This document shows, one piece after another, positions 24,484-36,151 of a DNA stretch of 64,000 nucleotides. Under the pieces are notes generated by a model that saw only the letters and a program-made list of their open reading frames with translations, searched no databases and had not been told where the DNA came from. The stretch's first letter is position 1. Each line of letters opens with the position of its first letter. The stretch covers positions 62,001 through 126,000 of the forward strand of contig JAACJM010000051.1 of the NCBI GenBank assembly GCA_013368315.1, written 5' to 3'. The stretch comes from Tetrapyrgos nigripes (Eukaryota; Basidiomycota; Agaricomycetes; Agaricales; Campanellaceae). The position numbers and the translations under genes were made by a program.

Positions 24484-25275
24484 AGGGTGTCTGCAGGGGT
24501 GTCTGCAGATTTTTGATACCCGTTCATGAAGCTAGGCTTCTAAAGGAAGAAATCACTACCAATCAAGCAGGAACTTGCCAGCCACAAGATTCAGCTGGGT
24601 CTAAGCGCAGATGTCATGCAGAAAAGAGAAGTGAAGAGACAGAGGATGGAAAGTAGTATAAGAAAACACACAGGCAGAGAAAATAGTCTCTTTACAGAAA
24701 TTGGCTATTTCTAGTTAATCTTTGAATCAAATCCATTAATGTCCAATTCTAGGCAGAAGTCTTGTATCTGACACTCCAATTTTGCTTTCTTAGGGTGTCT
24801 GCACATGCACAGCCATGTGCAGACACCCTTCCCAGAAATTACAAATGAGTACAAATTATCTTGAAGCTATTACAATATATTATCTTGTAGAAACATGCTA
24901 AGACATGAGCCAAATACTAACAATTGTTTGATATTCAAAGATGAGTAGTGCAAATGCTGGCAGCAAGCATTTCAAGGCACTGTGAGACCTTTTAAGTGTC
25001 CTTGCTGTACAATTTCACACTGAGATACACTCATGATAATGTAGAACTCTTCTCCTGATATCCTGAATAGAGAAAATCTGTAGGAATGTATCAGGAAAAA
25101 ATCTGTGGCTGTGCTTATACTCCTTTTTTGAAGATTTTTACACTTCGTGTACAGCAGATACACAACTTGGAAAGCATCTGGAAGCTTAAATATATATATG
25201 GCATGGTACATACAGTCTTATACAGTAATTTACAACGTTATCCGAAGGGTGTCTGCACGGGGTGTCTGCAGATTT
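24484..25275. repeat. Dispersed GGGTGTCTGCA repeats with a perfect hairpin
   Basis: AGGGTGTCTGCAGGGGTGTC begins near 24486 and a near-copy AGGGTGTCTGCACGGGGTGT near 25246, both followed by TGCAGATTT. Between them at 24795-24831, GGGTGTCTGCACATG and its exact inverse flank a 6-7 nt spacer. The three sites look like ends of a small inverted-repeat element, possibly two abutting insertions. Confidence 0.6.
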
Positions 25276-27115
25276 ACCTATACCGAGACGAAACGACGCT
25301 TAAGATGTGTTTGAAACGCACATTTTTATCATCCTCTGCCCAGGTTTTGTCTCTCAAAACCATCCTCCTCGTCGTCCACGTCACGTTAGCGTGACTCCTC
25401 CGTCCTGAGCATCTCTTCCCTCCTGACCAGTCACGATGGATGGAAGAATACCTGTTAGTGTTATGATATGGTCGGCAACGTTGGGTCTAAACATGATTAA
25501 AAAAACGGAAGGGAGAGAGGACGTTAGTAAACAGTTGGTAACTAAGGAAAGAACGGGAAGGCGGGATGAAGGTGAGGATGAAGAGAGCAGTGCATAATGT
25601 AAATGAGAGAGAAGGGACGAGGGAGGTAAAGGCTCTGAGGATGGGTTGGTAAAAAACAGCAAAAGAACGCGTACCGTGTCCAAGGGACGACAACGAATGA
25701 CCTATTTGTTTGGCATCACTCCCAAAGGCAGCTTGAACAAACACGGCCGGGCAGTCCTCGAGCATGAAACGTCAACGTCGCGTCAATCCTCATGTTTACC
25801 TAATGTTTTGACACCTACCGAGCTTAATGGAATGAAGCGAGAAGGACCAGAACATCACGAGATGTTAGTCTGCGAAATCAGGTCTGCTATGATCTTTTCA
25901 CCTTTTCTGCCTTTTATGTTCGTATTGCGTTGATGATATTGCTCTTGAAGTTGGTATGGTCTGTCGTATACATTACACGTGCGGTGTATTCAATAGCATT
26001 CCTATTTGTCCCCGAATGACTCAGTTACGCAGCCGGAGTTTATGGAGGACTCGTCCTTGCTAAACTTTGTCTCGTTGGTTCCCACGTACTTTCCCCATTT
26101 TTCTCCTCTACTTCGACTCTGACTGAAACGATTGCAATATTCTTGAATACCTTCTTCGTGAGTATCGATCATTTCAAGATAAGGCTGAAACGGGAGGATT
26201 GACAAAAGACGTCGATGTTGAGAGCAGTGTTGTTGGATACAAAGCCACAACTCTTCTCTGAATGGCATGGCCTATAATAATGTCCTCGAACACTGTCATC
26301 TATTTCTCGTCACCGCTTTACACTACGTATTTCTACGAACATTTTTGTTCATTTATTCCTCCGCTTCGGATTTTCCTCTCATGATTCTTTATGCTGATAC
26401 CAACACCAACCCGAATCCAGTCCAACAACAAAACAAAAATTGAAATCGTCAACATCACAACTCAATACTGCCAATCTCTACCATCCACAATATCTTACTA
26501 TCTTGCTTCCTCGCTCTTCCTATTCTATTATTCCCTCGATGTCTGCTCGTTCTCCTTATCTCCGCTTTTGGTTTTCTTATTCTGGTTCTGGTTCTAGTTC
26601 TCGCTCTCATTTTCGTTTCCTTTCAACCGGCATCTATCCATCCATATACTCTACCGTATGAAAACAAGAGACAATCCAACGAATGAACAAAAAAAAAAAA
26701 AAAGCAGGTCTCCATCCTTGTCGTACTTCAACCTGAACGTAGTCAAAAAGGATTGAGAAGAGGAGGACGGATCTGAAGAGAGGGGTGTCTTATTTTATTC
26801 ATTAAGGGGGGATGCGTTTTGAGTGAAACTTTTGAAGGTGCTCGGGCAGAAAGGGGCGGAGATTTTAGAATGGGATGGAGGAGAGGGAATGTTAGTCAAT
26901 GGTTAATATTTTTTTGTTTCGTTTTCGTTATCAACGTAGTATATGCAAAATTTACCACTGGGTACTACTCAATGACTTATATAGAAAGGTGGGCAGTGAG
27001 CCTGGCAATATGGATAAGACCCACTCGCTTTTTGAGTATGGTGGGTAGTATCAAGTAGTGCTCGCTAAATGTCGACATTAGCGCTCAAAGAAGCCCTTCT
27101 TTACTTACGTAAAGT
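25276..27115. other. Gene-free stretch
   Basis: Holds pyrimidine-rich and low-complexity sequence and an A run of 16 at about 26688. No supported gene. The far right end is the presumed promoter of the NACHT-WD40 gene. Confidence 0.3.
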
Positions 27116-27127
27116 TCTATAAATAAG
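27116..27127 (+). promoter_or_regulatory. TATA box of the NACHT-WD40 gene
   Basis: TCTATAAATAAG lies about 120 bp upstream of the ATG at 27247. No other ATG-initiated frame intervenes, so the leader would be about 90 nt. Confidence 0.55.
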
Positions 27128-27246
27128 TTGCGCAGAAAGCATCAAACCTTATCATTCTGAGCTGTCAAAAGAACCTCACGTGAAACTGGCACTTTCTGCC
27201 ATCTATCACCTGCGTTTATTGCGTTTCACCAAAGAAATCGACAAAT

Positions 27247-30200
27247 ATGCCGCCGAAAAAGAATTCAAAATTCCAGAAATTCAAGAGATTGTTTAAAAAG
27301 GGAGGAAATGAGCAAGGTTGGCGTTGAGTACTCACAATTAAAATGTACTGAAATTATCATTACGAAGGGGTTACCAATACAAGAGACGAAGACCCTCGAA
27401 ATCAAAGCTCCGATGCAGCTGTCACACACATTCCTCAAACTCAGTTACAGTAAGCCACATTTTATTTGTGTGAATTGATTACAACACAATGAATAAATCA
27501 AATACAGGCTATTTCCAGGAGCTCATCATTTTCGCATACAAAACAGTGATATAAGTATTGTGCACGGGAATCAATGTAACAACACACCTGGTAAGTGGAA
27601 TTATAGCAGCATTAAATTAGGATCTTATAATTGTATTTAATCCAGACATTCTCGACAAGTTGAGACCTGCTAGACAGGCATTTCATGATGTTGGTGCCAA
27701 GAAAGGTTGCATTGAGGGGACTAGAACAGAGGTCCTCCATAATATCATGACCTGGGCTGAAGGTAGTTCACCAGAAAGTCCAGCTGGCTACTGGATGTGT
27801 GGTATGGCTGGAACAGGGAAAAGCACTATTGCCAAATCTTTGTGTATGATGCTGGAGGAAAAAGGATTGCTAGGTGGAGCATTTTTCTGCTCTCGGCAAA
27901 TTGAAGAGTGCAAAAATTATTGCAACGTTATTCCAACTATTGCATATCAACTTGCTCTTTATTCCAACAATTCTCCCACATTCATTCAAGCAATTGAAAA
28001 GGTTCTCAAGCAGAATCCAGATATTGCTTCCAAAGACCCTCAGATACAGATTAAACAACTTTTGATTGATTCTTGGAAAAATCCTCCTGCTCCAAATCCA
28101 ATGGTGGTGGTAATTGATGTGTTGGATGAATGTGAAGGGATTTCTCAAATGCTGGGATATCTCGTTCCTGCTATCAAGGAAAAAAGAATGCCAGGCCTGA
28201 AATTCTTTCTGACAAGTCGCCCAGAACATCATATTTCAAAGCACTTTAATATGCAGAGATTGGAAGAAGAATTGTTGTTTATTCAGGACTTTTGTTTACA
28301 TGATGTGGAGAGAAGCATTGTCAAGAAAGATATTGCTACATTCCTGGGGCATGAGCTCAAGGATATGGGCATTCAAAAAGACAAATTGGATGTCCTTGTG
28401 GGGAAATCTGGAGTGTTGTTTATTTATGCTGCTACTGTTGTCAAGTATGTGACAGGAGGTGGAAAACGAGCCAAATCTCGACTGGACAATGTCCTCAATC
28501 TGAAACGCGCTGCCGACAAACTTCAAACCAAAATATTGGATGATCTTTATGATCAGATTCTTGCAGAAGCTGTAATGATTGAGAAGACTCCTGATGAACA
28601 AAAACAGGGCCTGCAAGTTATACACACCATTGTTACAACTGGGAAACCTGTGTCCTGCCAGATCATCTCAGAGCTACTTGGATATAAATCAGAAGATGTT
28701 GAAGCTACAATATCAGAATTGCAGTCAGTGCTGTACATCAACAAGGATGATGGGGCTATTTATACCTTTCATGCATCATTTGCAGACTATTTGACCACAA
28801 ATAGCAGAGCAAAGGAAATGCATCTTGAAATAGTCGACCAGCATGGAGCACTGGCCAATCATTGCCTTAACTTGATGGAGTCACAACTCAGATTCAACAT
28901 ATGCAATCTTCCTTCATCATTTCTACGTGATGATGAGGTACCAGATATTGAAATGAAGATCAAACAAAATCTGGGAGAATCACTTCAGTATTCATGTGTA
29001 TTTTGGGTTTATCATTTGAGTGGAGGAAAATTGAATGGAGGAATGGTAAAAAAGATTGAAGAATTTGTGAGAAGAAAAATCTTATTCTGGATTGAGGCAA
29101 TGAATATCTTGGGGAGGATGTCGGACTGTATTAGATTGCTCAATCAACTGGCTTCAGTTCTCAAGGTAAGTAAAAATTGTATCCTGCACATGAAGTCAGA
29201 ATTAATTTGTGATTATTCTTCATTTATATAGGACTGGGAAACCACAGAGATGAATCAGATATACATGACCATTAAAGAAATCCGAGACATGACTATGATA
29301 TACAGTTTCAGTGCTGTGAACAAAATGACACCCCATCTGTATCTTAGCATCATTCCCTTGTTCCCTAGCATTGCATCCAGGCTAGACAGAATTGTCAAGG
29401 TAGAGAGCAATATCCGGATGAATAAAAATGTAGACTGGAAAACACCATCTTATGTGCACAGTATTAGTATTTCTCCTGATGGCACCAAGATTGTGTCTGG
29501 CTCAAAAGACAGGAAAGTGAGGATCTGGGATGCAAATACTGGTGCTGCCATTGGTCAGCCTCTGCAGGGACATGAAGGTGAGGTATGGTCAGTGGCATTC
29601 TCTCCTGATGGTGCCAAGATTGTGTCTGGCTCAGAAGACAAAACAGTGAGGATCTGGGATGCAAACACTGGGGCTGCCATTGGCCAGCCTCTGCAGGGAC
29701 ATGAAGATGAGGTAAATGAAGTGGCATTCTCTCCTGATGGTGCCAAGATTGTGTCTGGCTCAGATGACAAAACAGTGAGGATCTGGGATGCAAACACTGG
29801 GGCTGCCATTGACCAGCCTCTGCATGGACATGAAGATTGGGTATGGTCAGTGGCATTCTCTCCTGATGGTGCCAAAATTGTGTCTGGCTCAGAAGACAAA
29901 ACAGTGAGGATCTGGGACGCAAACACTGGGATTGCCATTGGCCAGCCACTGCAGGGACATGAAGACACAGTTTTGTCAGTGGCATTCTCTCCTGATGGTG
30001 CCAAGATTGTGTCTAGCTCAGATGACCAAACAGTGAGGATCTGGGATGCAAATACTGGGGCTGCCTTTCTCCAGCCTCTGCAGGGACATGCAAAACCGGT
30101 CAACTCAGTGGCATTCTCTCCTGATGGTGCCAAGATTGTGTCTGGCTCAGATGACAAAACAGTGAGGATCTGGAATGCAAACACTGGGGCTGCCTTTGGC

Positions 30201-32451
30201 CAGTCTCTGCAGGGACATGAAGACAAGGTTTTGTCAGTGGCATTCTCTCCTGATGGTGCCAAGATTGTGTCTGGCTCAGAAGACAAAACAGTCAGGATCT
30301 GGGATGTAGACACTGGGGCTGCCATTGTCCAGCCTCTGCAGGGAGATGAAGCAAGGGTAGGGTCAGTGGCATTCTCTCCTGATGGTGCCAAGATTGTGTC
30401 TGGCTCAGAAGACAAAACAGTCAGGATCTGGGATGCAAACACTGGGATTGCCATTGGCCAGCCTCTGCAGGGACATGAAGACACGGTTTTGTCAGTGGCA
30501 TTCTCTCCTGATGGTGCCAAGATTGTGTCTAGCTCAGATGACAAAACAGTGAGAATCTGGGATGCAAACACTGGGGCTGCCATTGTCCAGCCTCTGCAGG
30601 GACATGCAAACCCAGTCAACTCAGTGGCATTTTCTCCTGATGGTGCCAAGATTGTGTCTGGCTCAGATGACAAAACAGTGAGGATCTGGGATGCAAACAC
30701 TGGGGCTGCCATTTGTCAGCCTCTGCAGGGACACAAAGGTTGGGTATGGTCAGTGGCATTCTCTCCTGATGGTGCCAAGATTGTGTCTGGCTCATCAGAC
30801 AAAACAGTGAGGATCTGGGATGCAAACACTGGGATTGCCATTGGCCAGCCTCTGCAGGGACATGAAGATGAGGTAAATGCAGTGGCATTCTCTCCTGATG
30901 GTGCCAAGATTGTGTCTAGCTCAGATGACAAAACAGTGAGGATCTGGGATGCAACCACCAGAGCTGCCATTGGCCAGCCTCTGCATGGACATGAAGCAAG
31001 GGTGTGGTCAGTGGCATTCTCTCCTGATGGTGCCAAAATTGTGTCTGGCTCAGAAGACAAAACAGTAAGGATCTGGGATGCAAACACTGGGGCTGCCATT
31101 TGCCAGCCTCTGCTGGGACATGAAGACACGGTTTTGTCAGTGGCATTCTCTCCTGATGGTGGCAAGATTGTGTCTGGCTCATCAGACAAAGCAATGAGGA
31201 ACTGGTATGCAAACACTGGGGCTGCCATTCTCCAGCCTCTGCAGGGACATGCAAACCCGGTCAACTCAGTGGCATTCTCTCCTGATGGTGCCAAGATTGT
31301 GTCTGGCTCATCAGACAAAACAGTGAGAATTTGGGATGCAAACAATGGCACAGCCATTGGCCCACCTCTGCAGGGACATGAATCCTCAGTCAGCTCAGTG
31401 GCTTTCTCTCCTGATGGTGCCAAGATTGTGTCTGGCTCACATGACAAAACAGTGAGGATCTGGGATGTGAACACTGGGGCTGCCATTGGCCAACCTCTGC
31501 AGGGACATGAAGACTGGGCCAACTCTGTGGCATTTTCTCCTGATGGTGCCAAGATTGTGTCTGGCTCATCAGACAAAACAGTGAGGATCTGGGATGCAAA
31601 CACTGGGGCTGCAATTGGCCAGCCTCTGCAGGGACATGAATACAAGGTTTGGTCAGTGGCATTCTCTCCTGATGGTGCCAAGATTGTATCTGGCTCAGAA
31701 GACAAAACAGTGAGGATCTGGGATGCAAACACTGGGGCTGCCATTGGCCAGCCTTTACAGGGACATGAACATGGGGTATGTGGGGTATGGTCAGTGGCAT
31801 TCTCTCCTGATGGTGCCAAGATTGTGTCTGGCTTATCAGACAATACAGTGAGGATCTGGGATGCAAACACTGGGGCTGCCATCGGCCAGCCTCTGCAGGG
31901 ACATGAAGACGTGGTTTTGTCAGTGGCATTCTCTCCTGATGGTGCCAAGGTTGTGTCTGGCTCATTTGACAAAACAGTGCGGATCTGGGATGCAAACACT
32001 GGAACTGCCATTGGCCAGTCTCTACAGGGACATAAACGCTATGTACAGTCAGTGGCATTCTCTCCAGATGGTGCCAAGATTGTGTCTGGTTCAGGTGACA
32101 ATACAGTGAGAATCTGGGATATGAAAAGAATCCCTCTCTTAATTTCCAGCTCATCTGAGGCCACTGCATCCCTTAATATTGCAGGTAAGTTCATTTTAAA
32201 TTTTAAACCTTTCTAACCTCATTACTTACTCACTATTGTTCATAGCTCACAACTGGTTCCTTGACCAACACGGATGGGTCCGATTTCCAGGTCTTGAACA
32301 TGGAATTTTCTGGATCAGGCCAGAGTATCGTTTAACCCTTTTATCCCCTCATTATCCTGTAATTATCTCTATGCAAGGAACAACTGCAATCTCATTTGAT
32401 AACTGTGTATATGGCGAGAATTGGTCTCAAATTCATGTTCACGATCAATAA
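27247..32451 (+). CDS. NACHT-WD40 STAND NTPase (HET-E/HNWD-like NLR)
   Basis: Six exons: 27247-27322, 27368-27449, 27508-27590, 27646-29165, 29232-32184, 32246-32451; 1639 aa in one frame. It starts MPPKKNSKFQKFKRLFKKGG, a basic N-terminus. FPGAHHFRIQNSDISIVHGN follows (about residue 55), then the linker ILDKLRPARQAFHDVGAKKG. P-loop GMAGTGKST is near 132-140 and Walker B VVVIDVLDEC near 233-242. Residues about 664-1567 are 21 WD40 repeats. A conserved tail (HNWFLDQHGWVRFPGLEHG) closes it. Family knowledge: HET-E/HNWD proteins control heterokaryon incompatibility, with near-identical repeats varying at binding positions. The first intron has two possible in-phase donors (GTTGGC or GTTGAG); the second was chosen. 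No damage is seen. Confidence 0.93.
29452..32120 (+). repeat. 21 near-identical WD40 repeats (129 bp unit)
   Basis: Each unit encodes SVAFSPDGAKIVSGS, a variable D-K, TVRIWDANTGAAIGQPL and QGHE. Differences concentrate right after GHE (GEVW, DEVN, DWVW, DTVL, KPVN) and after GS (EDK, DDK, SDK). The first unit is diverged (SISISPDGTK). Unit 19 has three extra codons from a GGGGTATGTGGGGTATGG duplication. The order DTVL then NPVN/KPVN recurs at units 5-6, 9-10 and 14-15, showing block duplication. Confidence 0.95.
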
Positions 32452-32564
32452 TTGTTTGAGTAGATCTCATAGTTAAATTGAACATACAAATTTTCGTTGA
32501 ACACTTGATAGCCCAACTAAATGATTATGCAGTTTGTGGTAGTTCTAAAAAGATAATGTACTAA

Positions 32565-33341
32565 GCGTTTTCACTGACTCTTTACAAGTATCAGCACTTT
32601 ATACCAAACACTAAGGATCCGAAGAAGGCTCTTCGTTCTCTCCTATCATCCCCCCTTTGCCCGGATCTTCCTGAATCCGAGCTCAAAGCTATTTTGCTCG
32701 GTAAACCAGTCAACCTTGATGTGGTTTTCACCTCTTTGTACTCTAACATGTACACAGAGGATCGAACGGAAGATCTTGCGGACGGAATTCAGATCAGATT
32801 TGGGAATCAGGTACCATCAAAGCAGATCACCGACTCCAATGAATGGGGTGTTGTATGGCACAAAGTTGGGACTGCTTATGCTCGCATTTTTCCTCACCTT
32901 GAGGCAGACGTCAAGGCCTATGGGGAATACATTCACCGGCAGTTCGCATCTGTCAAGAAACCCTTCTACTCCAGGGTCATTCATTTCGACAAAGCAGTCC
33001 GCTCCCGAGTCGCCAATTCCCGCTCCATCCGTTTCATTGATTTCAGCCTTTTCTCTGATCTCAGAGAATCCCATATCAGCGACACAGGATCATGCGTTGA
33101 AGAGGCTCCCCAGAAATCGAATCGTACGACACCTACCAAGTCCAGAGTCCCCTGCAACAATTGGAACATGGGATTTTGCACAGCTTCTGCGAGCACTTGC
33201 ACTCGCCTACATATTTGCAATGTTTGCGATCTTCCTGGCCATAAAGGTCCTAAATGCCCCCTCCTTCCTAACAAATCTACACCTCCCTCTTCTACTCTTC
33301 CCTCTAAACCTCCCCCATCCAATGTTCCTGCCCATCAATAA
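32565..33341 (+). pseudogene. Gag-like zinc-knuckle protein of a tyrosine-recombinase element (5' truncated)
   Basis: The frame is open from 32565 with no early ATG; recognisable protein starts within the first 28 bp repeat as YQHFIPNTKDPKKALRSLL. The middle part contains WHKVGTAYARIFPHLEADV. The C-terminal part has a metal-binding-like cluster, CNNWNMGFC then C-x4-LHICNVCDLPGHKGPKC, followed by a Pro/Ser-rich tail and TAA at 33339-33341. Two-finger proteins of this kind accompany mobile elements in basidiomycetes. It lies 180 bp upstream of the recombinase remnant on the same strand and inside the same direct repeats, so it probably belongs to one element. The missing start suggests truncation or an unseen exon. 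Confidence 0.6.
32586..32613 (+). repeat. 28 bp direct repeat, left copy
   Basis: AAGTATCAGCACTTTATACC then AAACACTA is identical to 34804-34831. The left copy reads through in frame into the Gag-like protein. Confidence 0.95.
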
Positions 33342-33521
33342 TTCTCCTTTCTTTCTCATATTTTTTATTCTTGATGCCCGCATTTTGATATGGACTTTCT
33401 CTTCTAATTTCTTCATGTTTCTTTATTCTATTTTGGCCCTCTTTCACGATTTTTATGTTTGCCTGATGACTGCAGCGACAATTGCTAGACCCCCTCGATG
33501 GACGCTGGGGGTTATATTTAA

Positions 33522-34492
33522 ATGATCTCCATTTCACCAAACTCCAGGCAGCCTGTTCGTGAGCCCTGGAGTTTGGAGAAGTTAATTCACGAGCGTTCTA
33601 TTTGCCTGGGTTTTTCAATTGATACTTCTTCTTCTTCTTATTCTTCTGCTTTAAATTCCTACCTTACATTCTGCAAGATCCACAATTTCCCCATTTCCCC
33701 TACTCCCGAGAACCTCAGCATGTATGCTGTCTTTATGTCCTCCCACATTAATCCCTGATCCGTCAACAACTACCTCTCCGGTATTGCCAGTGAACTCGAG
33801 GTACATTACCCCGAGGTCCGTCAAGCCCGGAATTCGTCCCTGGTCACACGCACGATGACCAGTTGTCTACGACGATGGGGTTCTCCTGTCAAAAGAAAGC
33901 TTCCCCTATCTCATGAACAACTCCACATCATCATCAATTCCACGATGACTTCCTCTTTAAAGCGATGGTATTGACAGGCTTCCATGGTTTGCTTCGTTTG
34001 GGGGAGATCACAGATCCCACAAACAAGCGTTTAATCAATCGCCGCAAGACCATGATGCAGCATTCCGTTGATATTACCAACCCCAACCAGTACTCCTTTT
34101 TCTTGCCAGGACATAAAGCAGACCATCTCTTCGAGGGTAACCTTGTCATCGTCCAATCCACCAACCGTCCATCCAACCCCACTCCACATTGCCTTTCTTA
34201 TCTTGATTCACGAGACGAACTCTTTCCACTGCGTCCAGAACTTTGGATCCTATCTAACGGCAAGATCCCAACACGAGATTGGTTCATCAAGCGATTAAAG
34301 ATGCTTCTTCCTGATGCGAATATCTCTGGTCATTCAATGCGTGCTGGAGGAGCCACTTCAATGGCACAAGCTGGGGTTGCGCCGCACCTAATCCAGGCGG
34401 CAGGACGTTGGAGCTCTCATACATTCGAGATTTATATTCGTAAGAATCCGGTTGTCCTTCATTCTTTTCTTTTTGGACAACCGGCTCATTAA
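33522..34492 (+). pseudogene. Tyrosine recombinase (Crypton/DIRS-type), broken
   Basis: The reading frame starts at the ATG at 33522, has an in-frame TGA after SSHINP (33757-33759 region) and shifts frame near 33945. After the shift it continues TGFHGLLRLGEI to the end at 34492. Active-site residues of the family are all visible: Arg in LLRLGEI, His-x-x-Arg in GHSMRAGGAT, the second His in GRWSSHTF, and the Tyr nucleophile in FEIYIRKNP. Enzymes of this family cut and rejoin DNA through a 3' phosphotyrosyl intermediate and move their elements as circles. The stop and the frameshift make this copy inactive. No reverse transcriptase is seen between the direct repeats. Confidence 0.85.
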
Positions 34493-34803
34493 AGTTCATG
34501 TTCACCCCTCTGTTGCTGTTTCAGGGCATTGGGCTTTTCTTTATTTTTTTCCTTGTCATCATTTTTGTGGTTGTTTACATTTAACCTCTTCTGATTATCG
34601 TCCCAACTCCACTTTGATCCTTTCCAAACTTAAAATAAAAAAAACTTTCTTTCCCTTCCCTTCCCTCCCTCTTCTTAGCTCCATAGCCCTCTTCTTCATC
34701 CCAATGTCATTTCTTGTACGGGCGGCCTCTCGGGGTCGTCGCGATCCACCTATTATTTCATGTCTGATGTCCTCTGACTCGCGTTAGAAGACGCAGCAAT
34801 TAG

Positions 34804-34831
34804 AAGTATCAGCACTTTATACCAAACACTA
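34804..34831 (+). repeat. 28 bp direct repeat, right copy
   Basis: Identical to 32586-32613, spaced 2218 bp. The identity ends exactly at both edges (32585 C versus 34803 G; 32614 A versus 34832 C). Confidence 0.95.
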
Positions 34832-34840
34832 CATATATAC

Positions 34841-34870
34841 CCACTGTCATTATGATCATAATGACAGTGG
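34841..34870. repeat. Perfect 30 bp palindrome
   Basis: CCACTGTCATTATGA is followed directly by its exact inverse, with no loop. It begins 9 bp after the right 28 bp direct repeat of the recombinase element. No similar palindrome is seen at the left repeat. Confidence 0.95.
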
Positions 34871-35122
34871 ATGTCAGGAACCGTGTTCGCAAGAAGAGAG
34901 TCAGTTGACAAATGGGTAAGTATGCGCCCAATGTAGTCGTCTAAATGGTCCCTCAGGCTTGTAAACCACTAGGCAGTCGTGATCCAGTCTGTAACACGAG
35001 ATATTGATGCGGGAAGTAGGCTTCACTGTTGGCTTCAGAAGTTGTAACTTGCAAACTTGGATTTGAAAAATATCGGGACTGGGGTACATGTAGATGTAGC
35101 TACTGTATATATACTGTAAGTA
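34871..35122. other. Gene-free stretch
   Basis: A 62-codon minus-strand open frame (35089-34901, containing CYRLDHDCLVVY) is the only item. No splice partners found. Confidence 0.2.
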
Positions 35123-35149
35123 TGAGTCAATATGAGTCAGAATGAGTCA
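35123..35149. promoter_or_regulatory. Three TGAGTCA sites spaced exactly 10 bp
   Basis: TGAGTCA occurs at 35123, 35133 and 35143. This is the classical Gcn4/AP-1 bZIP site, here on one face of the helix. It may be chance within a short tandem repeat, because no well-supported gene starts nearby. Confidence 0.4.
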
Positions 35150-35306
35150 GAGTAAGCAAATGAATCAGTAAGACTCAAGTACATGTGTTGTACATGTGTC
35201 ACAAGGTAGAATGAAAATAGGGAAAAGCATGGAAAAATGAGAGATATGGGTACCTGTAGATACAACTCATGACAGTGGAACTACATATAGATGTTTATGT
35301 CACCAA

Positions 35307-35759
35307 TTAGTTCAAAGAAGGTTTATCTGAAAATCTACCTTTCTGTGCCAATCCTAGGTTTAGAGCAGACTTAACTTCTTGAATGCAGTCTGCTTCTTCA
35401 AATTGTCTCGAAACAGTGCTTCCAGAGAACCCATTTCCTGGCTCGGAATAGTTGAGCAGTTCATCAACATCCATTAGTTCAATGTCCTCCTGGGGTTTTG
35501 CCAGTTAACATTCAGCCTTTCTGTTATAATCTTCCTTTGCTTCCTTTCTCTCCTGGTATCGCTCTCTAATTCCCCAATACTTATGACAATAATTCTGAAA
35601 ATTTGAACTCCTTTGATTCCTGAGCCTGTGGCTCCAGTAGCCTGCAAAGCTAGTGAAACTTTCGGCTGACCCAAGCGGTCCAATTTGAATGTTGGTACAG
35701 ATTTCCTCCCCATCATTTTCCCCTGGATCTGGTATGTTGCTCAGACTTCTACGAGACAT
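35307..35759 (-). pseudogene. Unknown 150-codon frame interrupted by a TAA
   Basis: The frame starts MSRRSLSNIPDPGENDGEE and runs through SFAGYWSHRLRNQRSSNFQN and a charged helix (RYQERKEAKEDYNRKAE). It meets TAA after codon 84, then continues in the same frame as LAKPQEDIELMDVDELLNYS to a stop at 35309-35307. The downstream half has clear coding character, so the TAA looks like a disabling change, unless a small intron removes it. No family recognised. Possibly transposon-associated, given its neighbours. Confidence 0.45.
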
Positions 35760-36021
35760 TTCTGTCTGCCATAGCTAAGTAAGTAAGGTGCACGGCGAAA
35801 CAAAATAAAGAAAGAAGGAAAGAAGAATGACCTACAGGTGCTGGAACGCAAGAACTAAATATAGCCAAAAGTGTCAAAATGATGTGATGAAGCGCTGTGC
35901 GACAAGAAACGAAAAGTGTCTGATGCACATGACTGCGTTGATGTAGCCTTGCGCAAGAACAGAACATTTACACGTGGAAAGAAGCTCGACAAATGAAAAT
36001 AGACTTATAGTGATTGTATCA

Positions 36022-36151
36022 CACGCTGAGAAGACAAAAATATCCGCTCGACGGATAGATGACATTATTGTTCTGATATAGGATATATCTGTACAAAAAT
36101 GTGTTTTCGTACGCCTTTCTGTCGAGCGGATATTTTTGTATCTTCGGCGTG
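36022..36151. mobile_element. Short CAC-type MITE, copy 3
   Basis: 130 bp. The left arm CACGCTGAGAAGACAAAAAT plus ATCCGCTCGACGGATAG is matched by the inverted right arm ending TTGTATCTTCGGCGTG. The flanking triplets are TCA and GCA, so the target duplication is imperfect. Confidence 0.85.

Noticed and set aside
29555..32011. Long minus-strand open frames (385 and 431 codons) opposite the WD40 array
   Set aside because: They are the reverse complement of a conserved 129 bp repeat; lack of stops is copied from unit to unit. No splice or start context.
29464..32169. Other His/Gln/Ser-rich minus-strand frames over the same array
   Set aside because: Same repeat shadow in another frame.
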